Positions 44,785-54,338 of a stretch of DNA of 64,000 bases are shown one piece after another. Source of the stretch: Nostoc linckia FACHB-104 (GTDB taxonomy: Bacteria; Cyanobacteriota; Cyanobacteriia; Cyanobacteriales; Nostocaceae); contig NZ_JACJQJ010000007.1 of NCBI RefSeq assembly GCF_014696615.1, positions 62,001 through 126,000 on the forward strand, written 5' to 3'. Under the pieces are notes generated by a model, which was given only the letters and a program-made list of their open reading frames with translations, was not told where the DNA came from and ran no database searches. Positions within the stretch are counted from its first letter, which is position 1. Each line of letters starts with the position of its first letter. Position numbers and translations under genes: made by a program.

Positions 44785-46518
44785 TCAACAAGTCGCTGCA
44801 ACTGCGGCAACTGAATCATTAGCAACTGCGGTTGTTAAAGGAATTTGAATTATAAACTCTGTACCTTTACCCAGAGTAGAAACACATTGCAAACTCCCGT
44901 TGTGGGTGTCGGTAATAATTTGATAACTGATAGCTAGTCCTAATCCTGTACCTTTTCCCTCTGGCTTAGTGGTGAAGAAGGCATTAAATAATTGTAGTCG
45001 CACGGCTTCTGGCATACCAGATCCATTATCGGCAATTTTGATAATTGCATAGCCATCTTCAGCACTAGTGGTAATTGTAATCATATTGGGATGCTGGAGA
45101 ATTTCTGCAAAAGTCTTACTATGATTAGACTCTTCTAAAGCATCAATTGCATTTGCTAGCAAATTCATAAACACTTGGTTCAATTGTCCGACATAGCACT
45201 CAATCTGCGGTAGGGTTCCATACTGCTTTACAATTTGGATCTCGGGACGGTTGGATTTAGCTTGCAGACGATGCTGCAAAATCATCAGGGTAGCCTCAAT
45301 TCCCTCATGAATATCAACTGTCTTTTTCGTAGTTCCATCGACACGTGAGAAATTTCGCAACGACTGCATGATTTCTTTAATGCGTTCTGTACCAAGTTTC
45401 ATAGAAGAAATCATTTTTGGCAAATCTGCAAGCAAGTATTCTAAATCTATAGCGGCAATTTCTTTTGCAATGTCATCGCCAGGCTGGGGAAACTTTTGGT
45501 TATAGAGGTTTAACAAGTTAATTAAGTCTTGAATGTACTGGTTAGCATAAGATAAATTACCAGAGATAAAGTTCACTGGATTGTTAACTTCATGGGCAAT
45601 CCCAGCTACTAGTTGTCCTAAAGAAGAAATTTTTTCAGTATGAAATAATTTAGCTTGAGTGTGTTGCAATTCTTGTAAAGCCTGTTCTAGTTTCTGTGCT
45701 TGTTCGCGTTGTAAACGCTGTTCTATCTGCTGGCGTTCGGCAATTTCACGTTCAAGATTGGCTAAGGCTACTGTTCTTTCGATAGCGGTTGTTTCTAAGG
45801 AAATTAGCAGTGCTAATCCTAAAATTGCAAACGTCACAATACCAATCGTTGTGGAAAGTACAGAAGAGTCGAGATTCATTACCGATCGCATCTCTGCCAT
45901 TTCTTCGGCATGAAAGCTAGTAGCTGCCATACCTGTGTAATGGACGATGGGGATGGCTGCACCCATAACGATCGCACTTAAAATCTTCTGCTGACGATGA
46001 GCGCTAGTACTGCGATCCGGTAAATGAAATGCCAACCACAAAGCTACTAAAGAAACGATAAACGCGATCGCAATTGAAACACCGACTAATAGATAGTTGT
46101 AGTGTATCTTAGCTGGCATTTGCATTGCAGCCATGCCAGTGTAATGCATAGTGATAATCCCTAGTCCCATCAGCAGACTACCACCCAGCAAATTGAAGAT
46201 GCCCATAACCTCTCGACTAACGAAAAATAGGGCACATCCTGATGCCAAAATTGCAGCCAGTATTGAGATTAAAACCTTGAGGATATCATATTTTACAGGG
46301 ATGGGCAGGCAAAAAGCCAGCATTCCCACAAAGTGCATTGACCAAATACCTGTTCCCATTGCGATCGCACCACCAAGCAACCAGCCAATGCGCGCATATC
46401 CAGAGGAGGTGCGGACTTGTCCAGCTAGATCCAAAGCAGTGTAAGCTGCAAGCATCGCGATCGCCACTGAAAGAACTAATAAACGAATGTCATAAGTACC
46501 AGCGATCGGTGTATTCAT
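44785..46518 (-). CDS. MHYT-domain sensor histidine kinase
   Basis: 577 residues. Seven membrane helices contain three MHYT-type motifs: 'MHFVGM', 'MHYTGM' and 'VHYTGM', proposed to bind copper and sense O2, CO or NO. A coiled coil (about 245-290) leads to the kinase core: H-box 'AGIAHEVNNPVNFI', N-box 'FMNLLANAIDAL' and G-box 'GKGTGLGLAISYQI'. No cognate regulator is adjacent. Divergent from the acetyltransferase region. Confidence 0.93.
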   Translation of the reverse strand: MNTPIAGTYDIRLLVLSVAIAMLAAYTALDLAGQVRTSSGYARIGWLLGGAIAMGTGIWSMHFVGMLAFCLPIPVKYDILKVLISILAAILASGCALFFVSREVMGIFNLLGGSLLMGLGIITMHYTGMAAMQMPAKIHYNYLLVGVSIAIAFIVSLVALWLAFHLPDRSTSAHRQQKILSAIVMGAAIPIVHYTGMAATSFHAEEMAEMRSVMNLDSSVLSTTIGIVTFAILGLALLISLETTAIERTVALANLEREIAERQQIEQRLQREQAQKLEQALQELQHTQAKLFHTEKISSLGQLVAGIAHEVNNPVNFISGNLSYANQYIQDLINLLNLYNQKFPQPGDDIAKEIAAIDLEYLLADLPKMISSMKLGTERIKEIMQSLRNFSRVDGTTKKTVDIHEGIEATLMILQHRLQAKSNRPEIQIVKQYGTLPQIECYVGQLNQVFMNLLANAIDALEESNHSKTFAEILQHPNMITITTSAEDGYAIIKIADNGSGMPEAVRLQLFNAFFTTKPEGKGTGLGLAISYQIITDTHNGSLQCVSTLGKGTEFIIQIPLTTAVANDSVAAVAATC

Positions 46519-46894
46519 AAAGTTGATTTATTATTCTCAGCCATCAAAATTGGCAATAATGTTTGTTTCCCAGTTTAGGAATAAAAAATAATGAAATTAT
46601 GAGGGTTAATCAAGATTGTTTATCAAAAAATGCCAGTTTGACAGGCATAGCAACTGTGCCTATTTGAAATTGTATTTAATAATATTAAAAAAACATTATT
46701 TCCAAAGTTTATAGTTCCCATTTAGGAAATAGGAATAACAAATAAATTATATTTATAATTGTGATCTTCATCACCGACCAATAGTTTATTAATGGTAAAA
46801 GTCCTCATATTTATCTGTGAAGCAATCAAAAATCTAAAATCCTAAAGCCTTGCGTTTCGCTATGAAGTCAATCCAAAATCCAAAATTGTTTGAC
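46519..46894. other. AT-rich spacer
   Basis: 376 bp upstream of the MHYT kinase and downstream of the acetyltransferase. No repeat, RNA or ORF noticed. Confidence 0.4.
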
Positions 46895-47338
46895 TTAATT
46901 TTGATGCTGATAAGCATTAGGATTAGAACGCATCATCAGTTTTTCTGGCGCTGTAGACTTTTTAAAGCCGTAACGCCGATAAAGCCCATGAGCATCTTTG
47001 GTACCTAACAACCATTTTTGGACATCTTGGAGTTCTGGATAATTCAGAATAAACTGGACAAACCAAGTTCCTAAACCTTGCCCGCGATAAGGCTCTAAAA
47101 TAAATACATCTTTTAAAAAAGCAGAAGTAGCGTAATCAGTAATTACCCTAGCAAAACCTACTTGTTGCTGCTCTTCATAAAGCCCAAAACATAAAGAATT
47201 GGCAATTGATTTTTCTAAAATTGCTAAGGGAATATTTTCTGCCCAATAAGAATTTCGCAAAAAATCGTGAATCATTGCAATATCCAGCTTGTATTTATCT
47301 GTGCTGATATAGAATCTGTGTTTTAACTCTTCCTTCAT
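46895..47338 (-). CDS. GNAT-family N-acetyltransferase
   Basis: 147 residues. Core GNAT motifs: 'QQVGFARVITDYATSAFLKDVFILEPYRGQGLGTWFVQFIL' segment with the acetyl-CoA loop RGQGLG, then 'GTKDAHGLYRRYGFKKS'. It is an acetyl transfer enzyme with unknown acceptor. It lies 122 bp from the divergent recQ. Confidence 0.88.
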   Translation of the reverse strand: MKEELKHRFYISTDKYKLDIAMIHDFLRNSYWAENIPLAILEKSIANSLCFGLYEEQQQVGFARVITDYATSAFLKDVFILEPYRGQGLGTWFVQFILNYPELQDVQKWLLGTKDAHGLYRRYGFKKSTAPEKLMMRSNPNAYQHQN

Positions 47339-47459
47339 TGGTTTAAATCCAGATTAATCGTATTGATGAAATTACTGAACCAGATGTTAAATTGCAGCAG
47401 CTATATTCAAAATTGCGGCTAGTTGAATTTACAAAACAGGGTTATATCTATTATTCATT

Positions 47460-48905
47460 ATGAATCAAGTAGGAACCACATCTTGGAACGAAGTCCTTGC
47501 TACTTTTAAAAAAATTTGGGGTTATGAAAATTTTCGTCCACCGCAGGGTGAAATTGTCAGTAGTTTGTTAGTACAAAAAGACGCATTAATTATCATGCCT
47601 ACAGGTGGAGGTAAGTCGATTTGTTTTCAACTTCCCGCACTGCTGCAAACAGGATTGACTTTGGTAGTTTCGCCGTTAGTAGCGTTGATGGAAAACCAAG
47701 TGCAAGAACTACGCCAGCTAAATCTGAGTGCAGCATTGCTACATAGCGAACTACCTTCATCACAACGTCGCTTAACTCTGCAAGCATTGGCACAAAACAA
47801 ACTCAGGTTATTATATTTATCACCAGAAACTTTACTAAGTGCGCCTGTTTGGGAAAAATTGTGTCAACCGCAATTGCAGATTAACGGCTTAATTTTGGAT
47901 GAAGCCCATTGTTTAGTGCAGTGGGGCGAAACCTTTCGACCAGCTTATCGCAGATTAGGGGCAGTGCGGGAAGCACTGCTGAAATCAAAACCACCTGGAA
48001 GCAAAATTAGTGTGGCAGCTTTTACGGCGACGGCTGACCCTTTAGCGCAAAAAATTATTACCTCAGTTTTACAATTACAACAACCAGATATTTATCGCCT
48101 CAATCCCTACCGTCCAAATCTGCATCTCAACGTCTGCATCGCATGGACTCCCAGAGGTAGAAAGGAAAAATTAGTCAAATTCATTCAACAGCGATCGCAA
48201 CAAGCTGGATTAGTCTATGTACGCACGCGAAGAGATAGCGAGAATTTAGCAGCCTGGTTAGCAGAGATGGGTTACGCCACAGCTAGTTATCACGCCGGAC
48301 TGAGTGCAGTAGAACGTCGCGCTGTAGAAGCTAGCTGGTTAGGTGGTAAAATACCATTTGTAGTGTGTACCTGTGCATTTGGCATGGGAATTAATAAGCC
48401 TGATGTGCGCTGGGTAATTCACTTTCACGCGCCGCTACTACTTTCCGAATATGTGCAAGAAATTGGCCGTGCTGGGAGAGACGGGAAACCCGCAGAAGCG
48501 CTGACATTGGTAAGTGAACCTACAGGCTGGTTAGATTCAGAAGATAAACAAAGACAGCAGTTTTTTGAACAACAAATGCGATCGCAACAACAAACAGCGC
48601 AGCAACTTGTGAAAAAACTGCCGCCACAGGGAGAAGTAAATGCAGTAGCGAGACAATTCCCCGATGGTGCAATGGCTTTGTCTTTACTCCACAGTAGTGG
48701 ACAATTAAACTGGCTTGACCCTTTCCATTACGTCATCAAGCCAGGGTTAGACAAGCAACCAGCAACTCAATTGCAAGCAGCCAAGCACATGAACCAGTAT
48801 TTGCATACACAACAGTGTCGCTGGCAGTTTTTGTTAACCGCCTTTGGTTTTGCCCAAGAAGCTGCTAACTGGCGTTGTGGACATTGCGATCGCTGTTTAA
48901 GATAA
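47460..48905 (+). CDS. recQ: RecQ-family ATP-dependent DNA helicase
   Basis: 481 residues. Helicase motifs: 'FRPPQGEIV', Walker A MPTGGGKS (46-53), 'LDEAHCLVQWG' (DEAH box), 'AAFTATAD', 'GLVYVRTRRDSENLA', 'FGMGINKPDVRWVIHF' and 'QEIGRAGRDG'. The C terminus ends in 'CRW....WRCGHCDRC', a zinc-binding remnant. It is shorter than E. coli RecQ (609), without HRDC and with a reduced RQC region. It unwinds DNA in recombination and fork repair. Confidence 0.93.
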   Translation: MNQVGTTSWNEVLATFKKIWGYENFRPPQGEIVSSLLVQKDALIIMPTGGGKSICFQLPALLQTGLTLVVSPLVALMENQVQELRQLNLSAALLHSELPSSQRRLTLQALAQNKLRLLYLSPETLLSAPVWEKLCQPQLQINGLILDEAHCLVQWGETFRPAYRRLGAVREALLKSKPPGSKISVAAFTATADPLAQKIITSVLQLQQPDIYRLNPYRPNLHLNVCIAWTPRGRKEKLVKFIQQRSQQAGLVYVRTRRDSENLAAWLAEMGYATASYHAGLSAVERRAVEASWLGGKIPFVVCTCAFGMGINKPDVRWVIHFHAPLLLSEYVQEIGRAGRDGKPAEALTLVSEPTGWLDSEDKQRQQFFEQQMRSQQQTAQQLVKKLPPQGEVNAVARQFPDGAMALSLLHSSGQLNWLDPFHYVIKPGLDKQPATQLQAAKHMNQYLHTQQCRWQFLLTAFGFAQEAANWRCGHCDRCLR

Positions 48906-49004
48906 TTATTAATTCGTAATTAAAGGCAACGAATTAGCAATTAGTAAAATAAACCGCTTATATAGTAAGTATTTTCACCTGTACAAGCGGTCTAATTACA
49001 TTAT

Positions 49005-49997
49005 TTAAAATTGCCGTAAAAAGCGCAAATCGCTGGCATATAAGCGGCGAATATCATCGATTTGATGTAGAACCATCGCAAAACGTTCAACACCGAAACC
49101 AGCTGCAAACCCAGTATAAATTTCTGGGTCATAACCTACAGATTTCATCACATTTGGATCGACCATACCGCAGCCCATAACTTCCAGCCAGCGACCATTC
49201 CATTGCAAATCCACTTCGGCTGAGGGTTCTGTAAAGGGGAAGTAGCTAGCGCGGAAGCGAATTGGCAAATCGCCAAACATTGCTTGTAAAAATACCTTAA
49301 TTACACCCTTGAGGTCTGTAAATGTCAGTCCCTCATCAATGGCTAACAGCTCGATTTGATGGAAAACTGCTGAGTGGGTAGCATCTACGTTATCTCGGCG
49401 ATAGACTCGCCCAGGGGCCACAACCCTGATGGGTGGTTCTTCAGATTCCATATAACGAATTTGCACTGAAGAGGTATGAGTACGCAGAAGATTACCATCT
49501 GGCAGGTAGAAGGTATCCTGCATATCACGGGCTGGATGGTCAGGCGGAGTATTCAGCGCTTCAAAATTGTAATAATCTGTTTCCATCTCTGGCCCTTGAG
49601 CCACTGTGTAGCCCATGCCGACAAAGATATCCAGCGCGCGGTCGATAATACCATTTAGAGGATGGATGCGGCCTTGGGGGCTGTGGATTCCCGGCATTGT
49701 AACATCCAGAGTTTCAGCCTCTAACTGGGCTTGAATTTGAGCAGTTTCTAGGGCAGTGCGCTGCTTGTCTAAACTATTTTGTAGGGATTCTTTCACTGTA
49801 TTGGCGATCGCCCCAATTTTGGGACGTTCCTCTGCACTCATCTGCCCCATACTTCGCAACAGTGCCCCAAGTTCCCCCTTCTTACCCAGATAACCTACTC
49901 TGAGTTCTTCTAGGCGTTCTAAGGTATCAGCGGCTGCGATCGCTTTTTCTCCTTCCTGCCGTAGTGCTAAAAGTTGAGCCTCTAAATTGCTAGTCAT
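49005..49997 (-). CDS. pheS: phenylalanyl-tRNA synthetase alpha subunit
   Basis: 330 residues. The N-terminal coiled coil (about 1-95) contacts tRNA-Phe. The class II catalytic core has '[19 protein letters not shown]', '[25 protein letters not shown]', '[14 protein letters not shown]', '[30 protein letters not shown]' and the motif 3 '[22 protein letters not shown]'. The beta subunit pheT is not in the window, as is common in cyanobacteria. Confidence 0.97.
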   Translation of the reverse strand: MTSNLEAQLLALRQEGEKAIAAADTLERLEELRVGYLGKKGELGALLRSMGQMSAEERPKIGAIANTVKESLQNSLDKQRTALETAQIQAQLEAETLDVTMPGIHSPQGRIHPLNGIIDRALDIFVGMGYTVAQGPEMETDYYNFEALNTPPDHPARDMQDTFYLPDGNLLRTHTSSVQIRYMESEEPPIRVVAPGRVYRRDNVDATHSAVFHQIELLAIDEGLTFTDLKGVIKVFLQAMFGDLPIRFRASYFPFTEPSAEVDLQWNGRWLEVMGCGMVDPNVMKSVGYDPEIYTGFAAGFGVERFAMVLHQIDDIRRLYASDLRFLRQF

Positions 49998-50283
49998 TAT
50001 TTATTAGTCATTAGTCATTTGTCATTGGTCATTAGTTCCAGAAGTTTGGTACAAATCACCAACCAGCTTAGTAATATGACCTTAACAGGCCAAAGGTATG
50101 GGTCAAAGGAAGGTTGAAGGCTAAAGTATAAAGTCTGAAATTATCCTACTCATTCCCAGAGGGGGTAGGAATATCAAAAATTTGATTTTTTACTGCACTT
50201 GCGGGTTAGGCAGATGCCTAGCAGCCATTACTTCATCCTTTATCCTTCACACTTCTTTAGTCCAAACCTCTGTTTACCAGTTT

Positions 50284-50402
50284 AAGGGACTTCCAGAAAT
50301 TAAATTATTCATTTTTCTGAGCGAAGATCATAATTGTATTCTTCCTCTCTGCTTCCTCTGCTTCCCAAAGCGATTGATTATTTTTTTAGTTGCAAGTCCC
50401 TA
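50284..50402. mobile_element. MITE-like element, family 2, copy A
   Basis: Ends AAGGGACTT and AAGTCCCTA are complementary. The inner CAGAAATTAAATTATTC and TTTTTTTAGTTG match copy B at 36925-37064, and a left-half copy starts at 62735. It lies in the 49998-50518 spacer before surE; the rest of that spacer holds short direct repeats (GTCATTGGTCATTAG, AACTAATGAC). Confidence 0.65.
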
Positions 50403-50518
50403 AAGGGGATTCAGTATGTGAGGATGTTTTTTGCCTGCTATTTGTGACGCTCGACATTGACAAATGTCAGATAACAAATAACTAATGACTAATGACCAAC
50501 GACTAATGACCAATAACG

Positions 50519-51316
50519 ATGAAATTACTCATTAGCAATGATGACGGAATTTCTGCCTTGGGTATTCGTACCCTGGCCAACTGCTTGGCAGAAGCAGGTC
50601 ATGAAGTGACTGTAGTATGCCCTGACCGAGAGCGATCGGCAACTGGACATGGATTAACTTTACACCAACCAATTCGCGCAGAAATTGTGGAGTCAATTTT
50701 TCATCCCGCAGTTAAGGCTTGGGCTTGTGATGGCACTCCTTCTGATTGCGTCAAATTAGCACTTTGGGCTTTGTTAGAGACACCCCCTGATTTGGTACTC
50801 TCTGGCATTAATCAAGGGGCAAATTTGGGCACGGAAATTCTTTATTCTGGGACTGTGTCTGCGGCTATGGAAGGAATGATTGAAGGGATTCCTAGCATTG
50901 CTTTCAGCCTTGCTAGTCATACTTCCAAAGAATTTCAAACTGCAGCTAACTTTGCCCAGCTGCTAGTAGCACAACTAGCCGCCAAACCTCTGCCAGAGTT
51001 AATGTTGCTCAATGTTAACGTTCCCCCAGTCAAATCGGAAGAAATTGCGGGAGTCACAATCACACGCCAGGGAGTCCGACGCTACGTTGATGTATTTGAC
51101 AAGCGAGTTGATCCACGTGGTAAAACCTACTACTGGTTAACGGGTGAAGTTCTAGAAGAAGTAGAACCACCAGAAGGCTTAAATTTGCCTCAACACATCC
51201 CTATAGATGTGCATGTTATCCGTAAAAACCACATTAGCATTACCCCATTACAATACAATCTTACTTACGCAACTGGATTACAACAATTATCAGAATGGGA
51301 ATTCAAATTTACGTAA
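50519..51316 (+). CDS. surE: 5'/3'-nucleotidase SurE
   Basis: 265 residues. '[11 protein letters not shown]' with the catalytic Asp pair, '[16 protein letters not shown]', '[15 protein letters not shown]', '[28 protein letters not shown]' and 'NVNVPP' are the SurE signature. It is a metal-dependent nucleotidase and polyphosphatase linked to stationary phase survival. Monocistronic; the MBL-fold gene follows 260 bp on. Confidence 0.96.
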   Translation: MKLLISNDDGISALGIRTLANCLAEAGHEVTVVCPDRERSATGHGLTLHQPIRAEIVESIFHPAVKAWACDGTPSDCVKLALWALLETPPDLVLSGINQGANLGTEILYSGTVSAAMEGMIEGIPSIAFSLASHTSKEFQTAANFAQLLVAQLAAKPLPELMLLNVNVPPVKSEEIAGVTITRQGVRRYVDVFDKRVDPRGKTYYWLTGEVLEEVEPPEGLNLPQHIPIDVHVIRKNHISITPLQYNLTYATGLQQLSEWEFKFT

Positions 51317-51578
51317 AAACTTTGGTATTCGAGGAAAAATTTGTAACTTTCGGCAAGGAGTTAAAACAAGATCCACAAATTTAAGCTATAAAGTAGAAAC
51401 GCTGTTGATATCACTGCTAAATTTAAGCCCAAAGTACTTTAAGCTTTGGCTTTGTCATCTCTCACTCTGGTTGAAAAAACCTGCCGAAAAAAGGGTATGC
51501 TGTTTTACCAAGAAATTCCCCTCTGCCAAAATGGTAAGACCGCATAAACTTAACAAAAATAAGTAACAATTTGTTTTA

Positions 51579-52508
51579 TTGATCGCACGCTCAGTCCAGA
51601 AAGCAACACCCATGTCTAGGTTAGAAAACCAATTTACCGTGCAATTTTGGGGCGTTCGCGGCAGCATCCCCAGTCCAGGGCCACACACCGTGCGTTATGG
51701 CGGTAATACCCCTTGCGTAGAAATGCAAGTGGGCGGTAAACGCTTAATTTTCGATGGTGGAACAGGACTTCATGTTTTGGGGCAATCTTTGTTGCGCCAA
51801 ATGCCGTTAGAAGGTCATCTATTTTTTACCCATTCCCACTGGGATCATATGCAAGGATTTCCGTTCTTTGCACCAGGTTTTATCAAGGGAAACCATTTTA
51901 AGATTTATGGCGCAATTGCTCCCGATGGTTCCACTATCGAACAGCGCCTGAATGACCAAATGCTGCATCCAAATTTTCCTGTGCCTTTGCAAATTATGCA
52001 GGCAAATTTAAATTTTTGTGACATTACGGCAGGTCAACCAATACACATTAATGACATTACTGTAGAAACAGCACCATTAAATCACCCTGGTGAAGCCGTG
52101 GGATATCGAGTTAACTGGCGTGATGGCGCTGCTGCTTATATTACTGATACTGAACATTTTCCTGACAGACTGGACGAAAACGTCCTCTGGCTAGCGCGTA
52201 ATGCTGATATCTTAATATACGATTGTACTTATACCGATGAAGAATACCATTCACCAACATCGCCGAGAATTGGCTGGGGGCATTCCACCTGGCAAGAAGC
52301 GGTGAAAATAGCCAAGGCTGCTCATGTCAAAACCCTAGCAATTTTCCACCATGACCCCGCGCATAACGATGAATTTTTAGATAATGTGGGAAATCAAGCG
52401 GGTGAGGAATTTGCAGGTTCAGTGATGGCACGGGAAGGTATGGTACTTCATGTTCCTGTTTCTGCGGCAATATCAGAATCTTGCCCTGTCGGGAAGTTAT
52501 CTGCCTAA
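51579..52508 (+). CDS. MBL-fold metallo-hydrolase
   Basis: About 300 residues. 'VQFWGVRGSIPSPGPHTVRYGGNTPCVEM' is the start seen in the RNase Z-like phosphodiesterase branch. The metal motif is 'FTHSHWDHMQGFPFF' (HxHxDH with Ser at second position), with later 'APLNHPGEAVGYRV', 'ITDTEHFP', 'DCTYTDEEYH' and 'FHHDPAHND'. Probably a cyclic-nucleotide or phosphodiester hydrolase; substrate unknown. Start may be the internal ATG at 51612 (MSRLENQFTV). Confidence 0.88.
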   Translation: MIARSVQKATPMSRLENQFTVQFWGVRGSIPSPGPHTVRYGGNTPCVEMQVGGKRLIFDGGTGLHVLGQSLLRQMPLEGHLFFTHSHWDHMQGFPFFAPGFIKGNHFKIYGAIAPDGSTIEQRLNDQMLHPNFPVPLQIMQANLNFCDITAGQPIHINDITVETAPLNHPGEAVGYRVNWRDGAAAYITDTEHFPDRLDENVLWLARNADILIYDCTYTDEEYHSPTSPRIGWGHSTWQEAVKIAKAAHVKTLAIFHHDPAHNDEFLDNVGNQAGEEFAGSVMAREGMVLHVPVSAAISESCPVGKLSA

Positions 52509-52559
52509 AGTTTTTAGTTGAAGCGATCGCAAAATCTAAAATCTAAAATCCAAAATGGT

Positions 52560-52995
52560 ATTAGATTGGTGAAGAGAAGCTCTCAGCAGGAGAGGTTACT
52601 CTTGGGGTAAACTGCAAAAACTGGAGAACACGCTTTGCGAGCTAACCAGGGAAGCACAAATGCCCATAGACTAGCTGCCTCAAGGGACGAGCAGGTACAA
52701 TACTTGCTAAAACCCAAAAGTTTAGCTAAAGCCTCTTTAACTGTGGTGTAGGGTTCTCTGGACTCAGCAAAGATAAATCAAGCTGAGAGACAGCACAAAA
52801 CACCCTTATTAGCTGTTGCCTGTAGGGTATGCTTTGGCTATGAGCCAAAGGGTGGTAATAACGCCGTGGCTGCTCCCACAAGATGTTAAAGTCAGAGCGA
52901 AAACGCTCCAGATGAAAACTCTGTGGAGTCGCGGGATGTGCGTCAAGGGTGCCCTCCCAGGCAGTTACCCATAGGGGAACTTGTACCTATAGGGG
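52560..52995 (+). ncRNA. large structured RNA candidate of unknown class
   Basis: The region lacks an ORF and is less AT-rich than nearby spacers. Many helices are visible on the plus strand: AGCTA/TAGCT with inner GGG/CCC, GCTAAA/TTTAGC, CTTTGGCT-ATG-AGCCAAAG, GAGCG/CGCTC, long-range GAGAAC/GTTCTC, and a direct repeat ATAGGGGAACTTGTA near the end. It does not match tmRNA, RNase P RNA, SRP RNA or an FMN riboswitch that I can recall. An ORF-less HEARO/omega-RNA-like element is possible but unproven. Strand is inferred from G-U tolerant pairing and the flanking genes. Confidence 0.45.
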
Positions 52996-53040
52996 AACTT
53001 GTAGCTGATAGCTCAATAAACCTAAAATCCCAGAATCCAC

Positions 53041-54189
53041 GTGCTAAATTTGTCTCAAAATGGGTGTTCCGTGTGGGTTGGTTCTTCGAGTGAAAAACTG
53101 CTAACACCAACTGCTGTTGCGCTTGGCAAATTTGATGGTATGCACCTTGGTCATCAAAGAGTCATCCAGCCAGTTTTGCAGCGAGCAAAAAGAGCAGTTC
53201 CAGGGACTGCGTGCGATCAAAAGTTTGTGGAAGATGAGGGAAATTTACCAGAAAGCTCACTTCAAGATTTCACCACTCCTGCATCCCAACCAGGAAACCC
53301 CACAGCTACAACAAACGAGCATATATACTCTACTGTTGTCACATTTTATCCCCATCCACAGGAATTTTTCTCAGGTCAACCCCGTGCTTTATTAACTCCA
53401 CTTGATGAAAAAGTGGAACAATTGCGATCGCTAGGAATAGAACAGCTAGTACTATTGCCCTTTGATAAAGAATTATCAGCTTTGTCTCCAGAAGAGTTTG
53501 TAGAAAAAATTCTCGTGCAACAACTGCGATGTCAGCAACTTAGCGTGGGACAAGATTTTTGTTTTGGTAAACAGCGCGCTGGTACAGCTCAAGATTTACA
53601 AATACTCGCCGCTAAGTACAATATTCCTGTCACAATCGTTACTTTAGAAACTTATGTAGGTAGCGATAAATTGACAGCAGACAGTAATTGTCCTAGTAAT
53701 CCTCCTACCCAAGCGCCACCAATTAGTACTTCATTAATCCGCCAGACCCTAGAAAATGGCGATGTCAAAAGCGCTAATTTCCTTTTGGGAAGACCATACA
53801 CTCTTTTTGGTGTTGTAATTCAAGGTCAAAAACTGGGCAGAACGATTGGTTTTCCTACCGCTAACCTGCAACTACCAAAAGACAAGTTTTTACCTCGCCT
53901 AGGTGTTTATGCTGTCCGTGTGTTGATGATTGATGAGACCCCAGATACTAAAACATCAACAATATTAGGCGTAATGAATATAGGTAATCGCCCCACAGTT
54001 GATGGTACTCATACATCGGTGGAAGTCCATTTGTTTGATTGGTCTGGAGATTTGTACGGCAAAAAGCTGGCTGTACAGCTAGTGGAATTTTTACGACCTG
54101 AACAAAAATTTGACTCTCTAGAAGCCTTGAAAACACAAATTCAGCTCGATTGTAATGTAGCAAAAGAAGTTTTGCTCTCGGAATGTTGA
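53041..54189 (+). CDS. ribF: bifunctional riboflavin kinase / FAD synthetase
   Basis: 382 residues from GTG 53041. The N-terminal adenylyltransferase has 'VALGKFDGMHLGHQRVI', 'VVTFYPHPQEFF' and 'PISTSLIRQTLENGDV'. The C-terminal flavokinase has 'GRTIGFPTANLQLP' and 'GVMNIGNRPTVDGTHTSVEVHLFDW'. It converts riboflavin to FMN and FAD. An insertion of roughly 45 residues, Pro/Ser/Thr-rich, lies between the HLGH and YPHP motifs (about 50-95), making it longer than the usual 310-330. Confidence 0.95.
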   Translation: MLNLSQNGCSVWVGSSSEKLLTPTAVALGKFDGMHLGHQRVIQPVLQRAKRAVPGTACDQKFVEDEGNLPESSLQDFTTPASQPGNPTATTNEHIYSTVVTFYPHPQEFFSGQPRALLTPLDEKVEQLRSLGIEQLVLLPFDKELSALSPEEFVEKILVQQLRCQQLSVGQDFCFGKQRAGTAQDLQILAAKYNIPVTIVTLETYVGSDKLTADSNCPSNPPTQAPPISTSLIRQTLENGDVKSANFLLGRPYTLFGVVIQGQKLGRTIGFPTANLQLPKDKFLPRLGVYAVRVLMIDETPDTKTSTILGVMNIGNRPTVDGTHTSVEVHLFDWSGDLYGKKLAVQLVEFLRPEQKFDSLEALKTQIQLDCNVAKEVLLSEC

Positions 54190-54338
54190 GTTGTGATTGC
54201 TGGCTGGGAACACTAGGGACTGGAGATTAGGACTAGGGACTGGGAAGATCAAGAGAAAAATAACAACTAAGCGTGAATTAATCAATCCCCAGTACCTAAT
54301 CCCCAATACCCAATACCCAACCCCCAATCCCGTGGTGC

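Noticed and set aside
51207-51566. 119-codon plus-strand ORF overlapping the end of surE
   Set aside because: It is out of frame with surE, has no family resemblance and odd composition; it is probably a shadow.
52560-52995. tmRNA, RNase P RNA or FMN riboswitch before ribF
   Set aside because: No tag-peptide ORF or tRNA-like end, no RNase P P4 consensus, and no FMN aptamer consensus (AGGGTG..ACCGGCGGT-type) are present.
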